Shown: positions 20,101-27,583, counted from the first letter of the stretch. The stretch is 30,200 bases of DNA from Bacteroidota bacterium (GCA_963169595.1 CAUJFM010000309.1:1-30200), one strand, 5' to 3'. The notes: generated from the letters alone by a model not told the origin. Numbers and translations: made by a program.

Positions 20101-23100
20101 TACAGGGATCGTCCTGGACCTCACCTACCTGAGCTTTGAGGATTTTGAGAAGGCGGAACTGTGCGCATGCGTGCAAGAATACCTGGTCTACCTGCAACCC
20201 TATCTGAACTGGAACATCGGCGACCCACCCTTGTCCCCGCTGCTCTCCATTGATGAGTTCTGCAATGGCGGACAGAACGACTGCGAGGACCTCTTCCGCG
20301 TGTACGTGACCACGGTGAAGGACTTCAATCAGTCGGCCTACAGCGATTCCATGTCCATCGAACTGCCGCAGGTCTTCAACGACTTCAAGGAGTTCGAGGA
20401 GGCGAAGCTCTGCTGGTGCGTGGAGGCCTACATCGCCTACCTGCAAGGCTATTCGGCATGGACAGCGGGCATGGGCGAATGGCCCAAACCCATGACCATC
20501 CAGGAATTCTGCCGAAGCACCACCACGCCGGAGTGCTCCGAGATGTACCATCTGTACACCACCCGGCTCATCACCCTGCAACCGCTGGTGGCGGCCATCA
20601 ACGCCGAATACTCCACCAACTTCCAGTTCTTCTTCGTGGACGAGAAGACCTTCGACCTCTACGGGCTGTGCTGGTGCGTGGAGGCCTACCTGGCCCAACT
20701 GGAACTGTACCTGGCGGACCCGGAGACCTACATGGAGGAACTGGAGGATGAGGCGAACGGCGTATGGAACTTGCTGAAGTTCTGCGCGATACCGGTGCCC
20801 TGCCCGCCCCAACCACCCCTGCCGCCCACCCCCACGTTGACCGTTGAGGAGTCCGATTGCGTGTGCTGCGACGAACTGAACAGCATCGCCACCTTGAACG
20901 CGCACGCCGCCTACGAGGCCTACATCGATTCGCTGACCCGCGACATCACCGAACGCTACACCGAGACCTGCCTGGGGGCCGCCGAGACCTTCCGCCTCAC
21001 CTTCCCCGACCAGGAGCACCACTACACCTTGTACTACTACGATCAGGCCGGCAGCCTGGTGCGCACCGTGCCCCCCGAGGGCGTGCTGCTTACCGAGATC
21101 GGCCACCCCGCCGACAGTGTGGCCGTGCGCATCGCCACCGACCGCGCACAGGGCACCCACAGCTTCTTCACCGACCACCGGCTGACCAGCGACCACGTGT
21201 ACAACAGCCTGGGGCAACCCATCCGCAGCGCCATGCCCGACCAGGACCCGCGCAACGAGTGGAAGAGCGCCACCCCGCTGGGCTTGGCGGAAGACATGAC
21301 AATCACGGGCATCACCTTCGGGGAAAGTGGGAAAGGCTTCCTGAGCGGCTTCCTGAGCGGCGACCGCGGCCTGGCCTACACCACCACGGACGGCGGCCTT
21401 ACCTGGCAGCGCAGCCACGGACTGGTGGGCGCCGACCTCTACGGCATCCACTACCCCAGCAGCAGCACCGGATTTACCGTGGGCGACCACGGCACCCTGC
21501 TGCGCACCGCCAACGGCGGTGCATCATGGTCCCTGCTCTCCAACGAACTGCTGGAATCACGACCGGCCCTGCGCGATGTGTTCTTCACCAACGCCACGGA
21601 CGGCCTGGTGGTGGGTCTGAACGGCTTTGCGGCCTTCACCACGAACAGTGGCACCGGCTTCACGACCATCACCAGCCTTGGCACGGCCCACCTGTACGGC
21701 GCTGGCTTCGATGGTACCAACTTCTACCTGGGCGGCACCACCTACGATGGTACCGCTGGCCGCCTGTATACCAATTCAGTTCTGGGCACCGGTGGCTGGA
21801 CCCAGGTAACCAATACCCGCACCGCTGCCGACCTCACCTGCGGCCAGGCCACCGCTATAGATAACATCTACGTGGCCGGCCACTACGGCGTATTGCTGCA
21901 CAGCACCGACGGCGACCAGTGGACCACCCGCCGCACCGGCACCACGTGGGATTTTATCGATGTGGCCTTCCGCGATGCCGACCATGGGGTGGCCATCCTG
22001 GACAGTCTGGGAGACCGCGGAGTATTGCGCCACACCACCGATGGGGGCCGCACCTGGCACCCGGTGGCCGACCTGCCTCCCAGTGACCTGAGGGACCTCT
22101 ACCTGGTCCGTACTGAACCCGCCGTTACCGAAGTGCTCGCCGTGGGTGCTGGGGGACGTGTGTTCCGGCTGTTCCTGGGTGATGGCACCATGGGCTGGGC
22201 ACAGGTGCAGGGCCTCGGTACCACCGCCGGCCTTACCCGCTGCTGGGCGGCCTACGATGGCACCGCCCTGCGCGCCATGGTGGCGAGCGGTTCCACCCTC
22301 TACCTGAGCGAGGACCTCACCGCCACACCCGTGGTGTGGACCACCCATACCCTGGGAGCCTGGCAGGCCCGCGATGTGCTGGGCTCCAGCTCCGGAGGCG
22401 AATGGCGCATGATGCTGGCCGTCTCCAACGGCAGCGACCATCGCTACCTCACCAGCGCATGGGACTTTTCCGGATCACCCACCTGGACCACCTCCGCCGC
22501 CACCAACGTGGGCCGCATGGCACTCCGCAGCAACAACAACGCGGTGGTGAGCGTGAACGGCGCACCGGCCCTGCACGTGGACCTGAGCACATCGGCTTTT
22601 GCCATCACCACCCTTACGCCCACAGGCACTGCACCTACGGCGACCACCAATCTGGTACCCGTAAGCGCCGACTCGGTATTGACCACCGGTACCAACGGCG
22701 CCCTGCACCTCGCATTCGACCAGAACAACGACAACTGCGTCTGGGCCGACAAGAGCGCCAAGATCGCTCCGCTGCCCGTGCTGGCCGTACACAAGAACGG
22801 CGGTTGGGCCGCTGCGGCACAAGGCACCGTGCTGCGCCGGAACGGCTCTAGCTGGACCGCCCTGCCCACCCGCACCGTACACGACCTGCGCGGCGTGGAA
22901 CCCATCAACGCCAACCTGATCGTGGCCGTGGGCGATGAGAGCGCCGTGCTCCGCATGGACCCCGCCAACCCCTCCACCTACAACACACCAACCGTGATGC
23001 CCAGCGGCACGCTGCACGCCGTGCGCGCCACCGGCAACGCCCTGCATGTGGCGGCCGATGCCGGACGCATCTGGTACTGCCCGGACATCACCGCGACCAC

Positions 23101-26100
23101 GCCCGCCTTCACCGCCCTGAACATGAACACCGGCGCCGTGCGCGCCCTGGGCACCAACACTACCCAGGTGACCGCCGTGGGCGACCGGGCCCTGGTACAC
23201 AACCTCTTCGGCACCACCCGCATGGTGGTACACGAGCTCTACACCCCGCCCCTGCGCGGCATCTGGACCAACGATGGGCTGGTGGCCTATGCCGTGGGCG
23301 AGGCCAACACCGTGCGCGCCACCACCAACGGAGGCCTCAGCTGGCAGGTGGTGCCCGTGAACGGCCCGCGCACCACCCTGCGCGGTGTGCAAGGCAACAC
23401 CACCGGCACCGTGCTCGCAGTGGGCAACACCAACTCCACAGGCAACAGGCAGGTACTGTCCCTCAGCGGCATCTCCTATGCCCCACAAACCCTCTCCGGG
23501 GGCAACGTCTCCGATGTGCTGAACGCCGTGGCCGTGTCCGGAACGGGGGCCCTGGTGGTGGCCGCTGCCAATGCCGGCGGCACCGCCGGTGGGGCCTACC
23601 GCCGCACGCCCAACGGCACCTGGAGCCATAGCGCCTGCAGCCAACCTGTGCTCGCCGTGTGGAGCTTCCCGAACTACATGGCCGATGCGCCCGCGATCTT
23701 CAACGAGACCAGCCACGAGGACTTCCTGATCGGGGGGCAGGCCGGGCATATGGGCTATGTGCGCTATGTGCCGGGCACCAACAGCTTCCCAAGCACACCG
23801 TCGGGCTGGGGCGCCGCCAGCGGCATCGCGGGGAACGTGCGCGCCTTCTGGTTCCACGACCAGGTGAACGGCTTTGCCGTGGTGAACAACAGCACGGGCA
23901 GCCAGCTCTACCGGGTGGCACTGCCGCTGGACCGCGCCAACACCGGCACGTGGAGCAACGGCGCCACCTTGCTCAACCTCACCAACGAGCCCGACGCGGC
24001 ACCCCTGTGCATTGCCTTTGCCGATCGTGAACGGGGTTTTGTGGGCGGTAGCCAGAGCACCACGCCGGTCGGTCTGGCCCGCACCTTAACGGACGAAGGC
24101 GGCCTTTACTCCCAACGCTTCTGGTACGATGCCCTCGGCCGCCTCGTCCTCAGCCAGAACAGCAAGCAGTTCAACATGGGGCCCAACAAGCGCTTCAGCT
24201 ACAGCCTCTACGATGCGCTGGGCCGCGTGTACGAGGCCGGCGAGCTGGAGGATGACGGCAACGCCCCCGACCGTTTCCAGGACCTGCCCGCCACCAATGT
24301 GAACGGCGCCCTGTTGCCCAATGTGCTGGACCCCGACGTGCTGAAAGCCTGGGTGCTCGGGCGCCCGCGTTACGAGGTGACGCGCACCTACTACGACGCG
24401 ATATTCCCGAGCCTGACCATACCCGGCTTTGCACAGGAGAACCTGCGCCTGCGCGTGGCCAGCACCGTGTACTACGATGCCTGGGAGGAAGGGACCACAC
24501 CTGAGGCCGACTACGCGCACGCCACCCACTACAGCTACGACATCCACGGCAACGTGAAGACCTTGGTGCAGGACCACAAGCAGTTGGGTATTGATGGCGG
24601 CGCGATCGACCCCGGATGCACCGGCTGCCTCCCCCACCGCTACAAGCGTATGGACTACACCTACGACCTGATCAGTGGGAACGTGCGTCAAGTGGATTAC
24701 CAGAAAGACCAGCCCGATGCGCTCCACCACCGCTACACCTACGATGCCGACAACCGCATCACCGAAGTGGAGACCAGCGCCGATGCACAGAACTGGCACC
24801 ACGATGCGCGGTATTTCTACTACCCACATGGCCCGCTGCAACGCGTGGAGCTGGGCGAGCACCTGGTGCAAGGCACCGACTACGCCTACACGCTGCAAGG
24901 CTGGCTGAAAGGCATCAACTCCGACCGCTTGAGGGCTGAGAACGATATGGGCCTCGATGGATGGAACGACCCCTCGAACCCCAACTTGTTGGTAGGCCGC
25001 GATGCCTTCGGGTTCTCGCTCAGCTACTATGGCGAAGCGGATTACAGCGCGATCGATGCGGCCCGGTGGGACAATTCTACCGGCGAACGGGCCTTCGCAC
25101 CCATGGGCGGCGACATGGCCACCACGTGGAGCCCGTTGTACAACGGCAACATCGCACATACTGTGAACAGTTTGCAGCCCTTTGGCCTGTGGTCATCGCC
25201 GAGCGAGCAGGGGCAGGTGCTCGCGCAGGTATACCGCTACGACCAGCTGAACCGCCTGAGGGCTTCACGCGGCTATGAGGGGCTTGATGCGGACAATGAC
25301 TGGGCACAGGCCGGTGCCACCGTGGCCCACATGTACAAGAGCACCTACGCCTACGATGCCAACGGGAACATCACCCAGGCGCACCGTTGGGACCAGCATG
25401 GCGACCACTACGACAGCCTCTACTACCACTACCAGGCCGCCAGCGGACGCCTGTTGCGCAACCGCCTGTACCAGTTACAGGACCTGGCCGCGGACAACGT
25501 GGTGACCCTGGGTGCCGATGGTGTGGAGGACCTGCCCAACGCCACCACGGGCTTTACAGACCCCACCGGTGCGCTCGGCACCATCAACACCAACAACAAC
25601 TACAGCTACGATGCTCTTGGCAATCTGATCCGAGACGCACGCGAACAGATCGGCGCCATCGAATGGACCGTGGCGGGCAAGGTGAAGAGCGTGTCTCGCA
25701 CACTTGGAAGCACTCGTGATCCGTTGAGTTTCGGTTACGGTGCCAGTGGCCAGCGGATCTTGAAACAGGTAGGCACGAACCCCGACGGCGGAAACGGGTA
25801 CCGGGAACATTATATTCGTGATGCGCAGGGAAACATCATGGCCACTTACCGCTATACCAACACCGGCACGGCGAGCTTAAGGCTCAACGAAAGGCCGCTT
25901 TATGGTAGCAGCCGGTTGGGCTCCTTGCGGAAGGAGGTGGAGCTACACACCCTGCCCTCTTTTGACCCGGCAAGTGCGAACCCTATGCAGCAAGTGGACC
26001 TCAATTACGAACTGACCGACCACTTGGGGAACGTGTGCGCGGTGGTGACCGGAAGACTGCTGGATGGCAATGGAGGCGGTACGGCGAAGCAGGCGGAGTT

Positions 26101-27034
26101 GGTGAGCGCGCAGGGATATGAGGCGTTTGGGAGTTTGTTGCCGGGGAGGATTTACAGCTCGGGATCTTACAGGTTCGGGTTCAACGGTATGGAGAAGGAT
26201 AATGAGGTGCATGGAAGCGGTGGGACAAGCTATGACTTTGGGGCAAGGATTTTTGACACTCGGGTTGGGCGTTGGTTGAGCTTGGATCCATTATCGCAAG
26301 AATATCCATCTCACTCAGCATACTCGTTTGCTGGACTAAATCCAATTCTATATATTGACCCCGACGGCCAAAAAATCGTAATTTACTACTCTGAAGCACA
26401 CCAAAAGAAGAACGGCAGAACTGTGACACGATCCAGAAAAATTGTTCTGAAGACATGGGAGGATGTTGCAAAGGCTCACAAGAGGTCGGGTTACAATGGA
26501 TTTGTTCGAGACGTGACGCAATCCATGCTATCTACTCGAGGACTCGATTCTTTTGACGATTCGGGTACTGAAGGAGCTTATGATGTGCTCTTAAACTCAG
26601 CGAAAAAAATCCGTGTAGTACAGGGGTCGAATGACCCTTCAGCAGAAATGGCTGGAAGTAGCTACAACCCTTTGAAAAGGACTATAACATTCGAAAATCT
26701 ACTAGCATCGGAACTTATTGATCTGAGTTCAGGCGAGGTAACAGGGAAGCAGTCTGCTTCTACGGAGTTTTTGGAAGAAGCAATCCATGCCGCAAGGGAT
26801 ATAGGATTGGGTATTAGATTCACGCGCAGAATGGTTCGCGACATAAACAGCGACTTCTTTAATAAACACCGAGCCGAAGAGGAGAAGGTGAATGACTTTA
26901 TCAACATTGCTGCTGGCCAGAGAGGAGAAGGCACAAGAAGCTCCTATTTCGGTACTACCAAGAAATATTTTCTGTCTAAGAACGTTGATTCTACAGAGGC
27001 TAAGGGCAGAGGACCTGCAAATAACCACAAATAA
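14192..27034 (+). CDS. Giant RHS/YD-repeat polymorphic toxin, 4280 aa
   Basis: Starts at an ATGA overlap; M11 is an alternative start, and a signal peptide runs to about residue 29 (MLLALSLPALVALAQ). Order of parts: beta-rich N-terminus; YD-like block at about 500-590 (SVTYVDMFGRTVATALS); long cysteine-containing region at about 650-2250 with repeats of CWCVEAY type near its end; YD block; Ycf48/BNR-type propeller at about 2369-3295; YD repeats at about 3300-3935 (FWYDALGRLVLSQN, YTYDADNRITEVE); RHS core from Y3939 (YELTDHLGN) to DPDGQ at 4056-4060; variable C-terminal domain 4061-4280. The RHS core is the shell and self-cleavage region of polymorphic toxins, and the tip is the effector. Base composition falls clearly at the tip. 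No T6SS PAAR domain and no recognisable T9SS sorting tail is visible, so the export route is unknown. Confidence 0.92.
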   Translation: MNVRRSGSPMRRAAMLLALSLPALVALAQPSIEWTYPWPGDTSVVVSKNDSTTLAWNRPSGVMVSYGIADRILLKYDPRRSLTTTPMDVHVTIGVRALTNPDHGAYNAGDDSTTYQIIDLYIGVRGADLAPAGLNRALDRIDQAGKHFSNAHAFTVKLLDIEVNDGSGYVGVNELPNGVYFDLYLLWRRDPPLNLSSGPGNPASTYVACTGSGTVSNAYELELSWSAQSGALKYDVEWTWVDDYNDVQATGTVDPDELSMSAIHYDLDRNASRATVNSTQTHYRLPLLYDRGYIVWRVRSVGAAPGQPGLFVHTAWSGPGTPSGMVSTITPPAFLVPVEAHHASKNWQVTTSFAEEGKRKEVMTYADGTSRARQMVTRNNSLYVPIIGETVYDATGRAAVQVMPVPKVKDGCLTAGQSWAPINYNPDFNMEDSLGSSSRFDYWDLQLQPNSCDLQAGALHTVNGAERYYSEVFATDNAAIIDVPDHLPRAEGYAYAQTQYTRDNTGRVRKQGGVGATFQLNGHATTTYYGKPEQIQLDRLFGSEAGYSMHYQRIVTVDPNGQASVTYVDMFGRTVATALSCLDPISGLEELEHEPVELTTDLFSGLRSTSPQLGQRRGDELFFTTQFAVACSSTYEFTYGVQPLTLQDPCWGNEPPLCPNCVYELTIRIVNECGEQVFQYPPVNAPAIVGHVQSSGPEGLVPSFICWEEGPAYYTATAADLDVNLPPGEYTLTKSLRLHAGARDHFVQELLDPANNDTACFRTLQDFIDEALRNVDLGDCNVGCAECYEVLGSLGEFLASGQGTEAEYRALRQECDELCRVDSWCDVLLMNMRADMELQGQYGRFTWDGLSTTLPEFPDRTSVFIPESNGFSILKDKFINTTTPTAWNEIDWGVALWRQPWLELDGQVFQEYRDMNGDPARIPVEPNDANFTPAVVDVTAVVQEDTNTWTTTPQNLALVQDFLDAWETGWERSLVRFHPEYCYYMDCRQYGQPYSTENDPDEPINTSDAFDGKLTRANTVSEAIDLGLIDNVSGQPLFLSSDPFITNSSFAPYGAELQDRINLYYSAGGTNYSMVQMAAITARCNGVYTGPLCDDFGSTATDDVKEAEWAALRGFYRSVKYQLQLRRAEESVKDCACAGLNFCIGEDNTNNWWHRMRAFGDEPWWQHWDTHPQWMSCQPCNVSRYPHYINKDKRVHDPGQLPGLHQSPMELAYQNFLQTGQCPLATAWVQFFQELAMRSDEILAYGGTLSLQDSPGWTAIYLALNNMEMGTTPPAANLTVLAMVTGVQLSTDNGCTVTLNTPTAAVDFAWDRITHIGTLVADPNTSDFTLHVYYNQSDGMPAVTEVDGVMCALFDLAPCNFPRVCEPNELALGVQDLFNMVKSGGQWMSSPLALNSYVPPGASTPVQDLLSQSVTAWFSTTPALSWSYAGAGPSIYVRDLNAAGTVRFRFDILEAEPSTFAFDATAWGTVAYFGNITGDHENFFTIQGFDGSGNLKVTLRCQAWFEDNGAVQPVALGLCGLPENALCTGPEYTLDDQLAQVFQDLIYGTGLDAATVDLFSSPNMTDALAWELCPPAPEAPTPIQVLGTVENSSNEFKVDVCDCLTVVGPNSGGLPIGTGLDLEGAYPADLTTEGTFTTLHIPILPDGLQYVEIKTNCTPFQTCDTCRTEPNSAQSLIGLTEEQLLAQKILRTDSIWFDFQDYLAAVDSLNERLGLAPADSGHVEPLGYGEFRRKGYWHSLKAYQHYLRNYKPSIDNPTHLHQLDSFVVAHSNALNVQAEYKRYISAVEHYNALATASAQPTITAVGDSLFTALLLADIVPDYVDLLDGLTPAAILPPDITSLADMDGDDPCVDLYLSTYLPAYWHLATTDTTDRCPDLQKYAPLVSYKEFLAANICCSDSGLVVFDHYIQQFLVDSLSCPSYFPQLKECGSDSLGVMAMMKEGEDCQYLYTLWYDDVKKYTDGPAPYYVHTGIVLDLTYLSFEDFEKAELCACVQEYLVYLQPYLNWNIGDPPLSPLLSIDEFCNGGQNDCEDLFRVYVTTVKDFNQSAYSDSMSIELPQVFNDFKEFEEAKLCWCVEAYIAYLQGYSAWTAGMGEWPKPMTIQEFCRSTTTPECSEMYHLYTTRLITLQPLVAAINAEYSTNFQFFFVDEKTFDLYGLCWCVEAYLAQLELYLADPETYMEELEDEANGVWNLLKFCAIPVPCPPQPPLPPTPTLTVEESDCVCCDELNSIATLNAHAAYEAYIDSLTRDITERYTETCLGAAETFRLTFPDQEHHYTLYYYDQAGSLVRTVPPEGVLLTEIGHPADSVAVRIATDRAQGTHSFFTDHRLTSDHVYNSLGQPIRSAMPDQDPRNEWKSATPLGLAEDMTITGITFGESGKGFLSGFLSGDRGLAYTTTDGGLTWQRSHGLVGADLYGIHYPSSSTGFTVGDHGTLLRTANGGASWSLLSNELLESRPALRDVFFTNATDGLVVGLNGFAAFTTNSGTGFTTITSLGTAHLYGAGFDGTNFYLGGTTYDGTAGRLYTNSVLGTGGWTQVTNTRTAADLTCGQATAIDNIYVAGHYGVLLHSTDGDQWTTRRTGTTWDFIDVAFRDADHGVAILDSLGDRGVLRHTTDGGRTWHPVADLPPSDLRDLYLVRTEPAVTEVLAVGAGGRVFRLFLGDGTMGWAQVQGLGTTAGLTRCWAAYDGTALRAMVASGSTLYLSEDLTATPVVWTTHTLGAWQARDVLGSSSGGEWRMMLAVSNGSDHRYLTSAWDFSGSPTWTTSAATNVGRMALRSNNNAVVSVNGAPALHVDLSTSAFAITTLTPTGTAPTATTNLVPVSADSVLTTGTNGALHLAFDQNNDNCVWADKSAKIAPLPVLAVHKNGGWAAAAQGTVLRRNGSSWTALPTRTVHDLRGVEPINANLIVAVGDESAVLRMDPANPSTYNTPTVMPSGTLHAVRATGNALHVAADAGRIWYCPDITATTPAFTALNMNTGAVRALGTNTTQVTAVGDRALVHNLFGTTRMVVHELYTPPLRGIWTNDGLVAYAVGEANTVRATTNGGLSWQVVPVNGPRTTLRGVQGNTTGTVLAVGNTNSTGNRQVLSLSGISYAPQTLSGGNVSDVLNAVAVSGTGALVVAAANAGGTAGGAYRRTPNGTWSHSACSQPVLAVWSFPNYMADAPAIFNETSHEDFLIGGQAGHMGYVRYVPGTNSFPSTPSGWGAASGIAGNVRAFWFHDQVNGFAVVNNSTGSQLYRVALPLDRANTGTWSNGATLLNLTNEPDAAPLCIAFADRERGFVGGSQSTTPVGLARTLTDEGGLYSQRFWYDALGRLVLSQNSKQFNMGPNKRFSYSLYDALGRVYEAGELEDDGNAPDRFQDLPATNVNGALLPNVLDPDVLKAWVLGRPRYEVTRTYYDAIFPSLTIPGFAQENLRLRVASTVYYDAWEEGTTPEADYAHATHYSYDIHGNVKTLVQDHKQLGIDGGAIDPGCTGCLPHRYKRMDYTYDLISGNVRQVDYQKDQPDALHHRYTYDADNRITEVETSADAQNWHHDARYFYYPHGPLQRVELGEHLVQGTDYAYTLQGWLKGINSDRLRAENDMGLDGWNDPSNPNLLVGRDAFGFSLSYYGEADYSAIDAARWDNSTGERAFAPMGGDMATTWSPLYNGNIAHTVNSLQPFGLWSSPSEQGQVLAQVYRYDQLNRLRASRGYEGLDADNDWAQAGATVAHMYKSTYAYDANGNITQAHRWDQHGDHYDSLYYHYQAASGRLLRNRLYQLQDLAADNVVTLGADGVEDLPNATTGFTDPTGALGTINTNNNYSYDALGNLIRDAREQIGAIEWTVAGKVKSVSRTLGSTRDPLSFGYGASGQRILKQVGTNPDGGNGYREHYIRDAQGNIMATYRYTNTGTASLRLNERPLYGSSRLGSLRKEVELHTLPSFDPASANPMQQVDLNYELTDHLGNVCAVVTGRLLDGNGGGTAKQAELVSAQGYEAFGSLLPGRIYSSGSYRFGFNGMEKDNEVHGSGGTSYDFGARIFDTRVGRWLSLDPLSQEYPSHSAYSFAGLNPILYIDPDGQKIVIYYSEAHQKKNGRTVTRSRKIVLKTWEDVAKAHKRSGYNGFVRDVTQSMLSTRGLDSFDDSGTEGAYDVLLNSAKKIRVVQGSNDPSAEMAGSSYNPLKRTITFENLLASELIDLSSGEVTGKQSASTEFLEEAIHAARDIGLGIRFTRRMVRDINSDFFNKHRAEEEKVNDFINIAAGQRGEGTRSSYFGTTKKYFLSKNVDSTEAKGRGPANNHK
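20134..20790 (+). repeat. Three imperfect ~85-aa repeats (C-x-C-V-x-E/A-Y type) inside the RHS protein
   Basis: Three segments share an acidic FEDFEKAEL-like lead, then LC[A/W]CV[Q/E][E/A]Y, a YLxxLxxY helix, and an EFC or KFC motif about 30 residues later. The first cysteine codons fall at 20162, 20411 and 20669, giving spacings of 83 and 86 aa. At the DNA level the copies are diverged, so these are old domain repeats rather than recent duplications. A weaker related unit may precede them near 19860 (YKEFLAANICC). Paired cysteines suggest disulfides in the exported protein. Function unknown. Confidence 0.6.
21292..24080 (+). other. Ycf48/BNR-like beta-propeller region inserted between YD repeats
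   Basis: Within the RHS gene, about residues 2368-3296 consist of repeated units of the form G-x-V/L-x-x-T-x-D/N-G-G-x-x-W. Examples are YTTTDGGLTWQRSHGL, LRTANGGASWSLLS, LHSTDGDQWTTRR, LRHTTDGGRTWHPV and VRATTNGGLSWQVVPV, each preceded by a VGxxG or VAVGDxG strand. This is the Asp-box and Ycf48 pattern of seven-bladed and similar propellers. There are enough units for more than one propeller. YD-type sequence resumes directly on both sides: VYNSLGQPIRSAMPD before and FWYDALGRLVLSQN after. Confidence 0.75.
24748..26290 (+). repeat. Long direct repeat, copy A (end of the main RHS gene)
   Basis: YD repeats and RHS core of the main gene, matched by copy B downstream. From 25661 (GAATGGACCGTGGCGGG) to about 26250 the two copies differ at only scattered positions, at a constant offset of about 3055 bp. 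Similarity is lower in the 24900-25600 part, with indels. The match ends where the variable tip starts. Confidence 0.85.
26357..27034 (+). other. Variable C-terminal toxin domain of the main RHS protein (possible degenerate M91-like peptidase)
   Basis: The region follows the DPDGQ end of the RHS core, is visibly AT-richer than the core, and shares nothing with the tip of the second RHS module. It contains STEFLEEAIHAARD, with E4196 and H4199 (EAIHA), then a later EEEKVNDFINIA and a GTRSSYFG near the end. M91 (NleD-type) effectors in RHS tips have a beta-rich lead (SSYNPLKRTITF fits), a HExxHA zinc site and a downstream E-N-x-x-R segment. Here the first histidine of the motif is Glu. It may be a variant, an inactive relative, or an unrelated fold. 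Confidence 0.42.
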
Positions 27035-27037
27035 GTC

Positions 27038-27526
27038 ATGTATCATAAACTGAATCCATTATCGTTTTTGCTTATATTGTGCTTGTCATCCGGTTGTGGC
27101 TTGTCGAAAGACATATCACCAACACCGTGCTATCTAGAGATGACGTTAGATATTATTCATTCTGCGGCCAAGCTCAATTATTATCCGATTAATAAATCAC
27201 AAATACCAAACAGGTTAATTAAATGCTTAGATAAAAGCAGCACTTATGGGTTTGTTTTAGCCTTCGAACAAGAGCCTATTCTAGCCAGAGGTTTGGTGGT
27301 GAAGGATGCACCGTACAGACGTGTTGTGGACATGCGCAGTGATTTGACGATGAAAACGGGATATATAGTTTACGAAATAGTCTCAAGTAAAAATCCATAC
27401 ATTCTCCTTTACCGATTAATGAATAATAACTATTACGAGATTGCTATTTTGAGAATGAATAATAGATGGGATGGCTCTTTGTCATTTATCGAATGTGATG
27501 CATTTGAAATCATGTCAATAAACTAG
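27038..27526 (+). CDS. Putative lipoprotein, likely cognate immunity protein
   Basis: 162 aa, starting 3 nt after the RHS stop. The N-terminus is a lipoprotein signal: basic start, hydrophobic PLSFLLILCL, then SSGC with C20 as the probable lipidated residue. The rest is soluble and alpha/beta-like (YGFVLAFEQEPILARGLVV, GYIVYEIVSSKNPYILLYRL). The gene is strongly AT-rich against the GC-rich operon and matches the composition of the adjoining toxin tip, as expected if tip and immunity gene moved as one unit. Position and composition support an immunity role. A lipoprotein would act in the periplasm or outer membrane, which would protect against a toxin entering from outside. Not recognised by family. 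Confidence 0.6.
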   Translation: MYHKLNPLSFLLILCLSSGCGLSKDISPTPCYLEMTLDIIHSAAKLNYYPINKSQIPNRLIKCLDKSSTYGFVLAFEQEPILARGLVVKDAPYRRVVDMRSDLTMKTGYIVYEIVSSKNPYILLYRLMNNNYYEIAILRMNNRWDGSLSFIECDAFEIMSIN

Positions 27527-27583
27527 GCGCACGCAGGGTGTCCTCTCCCGCCGTGCCACTCTAGGCCCACGCAGGGTGTCCTC
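27523..27583. repeat. 23-bp direct repeat pair at the immunity/orphan-module junction
   Basis: Copies at 27523-27545 and 27561-27583, period 38 bp, with one mismatch; the shared core is CACGCAGGGTGTCCTC. The first copy overlaps the stop codon of the immunity gene (TAG at 27524-27526). The second contains the GTG from which the following open frame formally begins. It marks the exact point where composition returns from AT-rich to GC-rich, so it may be a recombination scar or a dispersed genomic repeat. Confidence 0.7.

Noticed and set aside
18032..21490. 1152-codon open frame on the minus strand inside the RHS gene
   Set aside because: It lies wholly antisense to the well-supported RHS frame, is rich in His, Gly, Val and Gln with no domain pattern, and is typical of mirror frames in GC-rich coding DNA.
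22475..23857. 460-codon minus-strand open frame opposite the propeller region
   Set aside because: Composition is GC-driven (Gly, His, Val, Ala) with no recognisable motif; it is a shadow of the propeller repeats.
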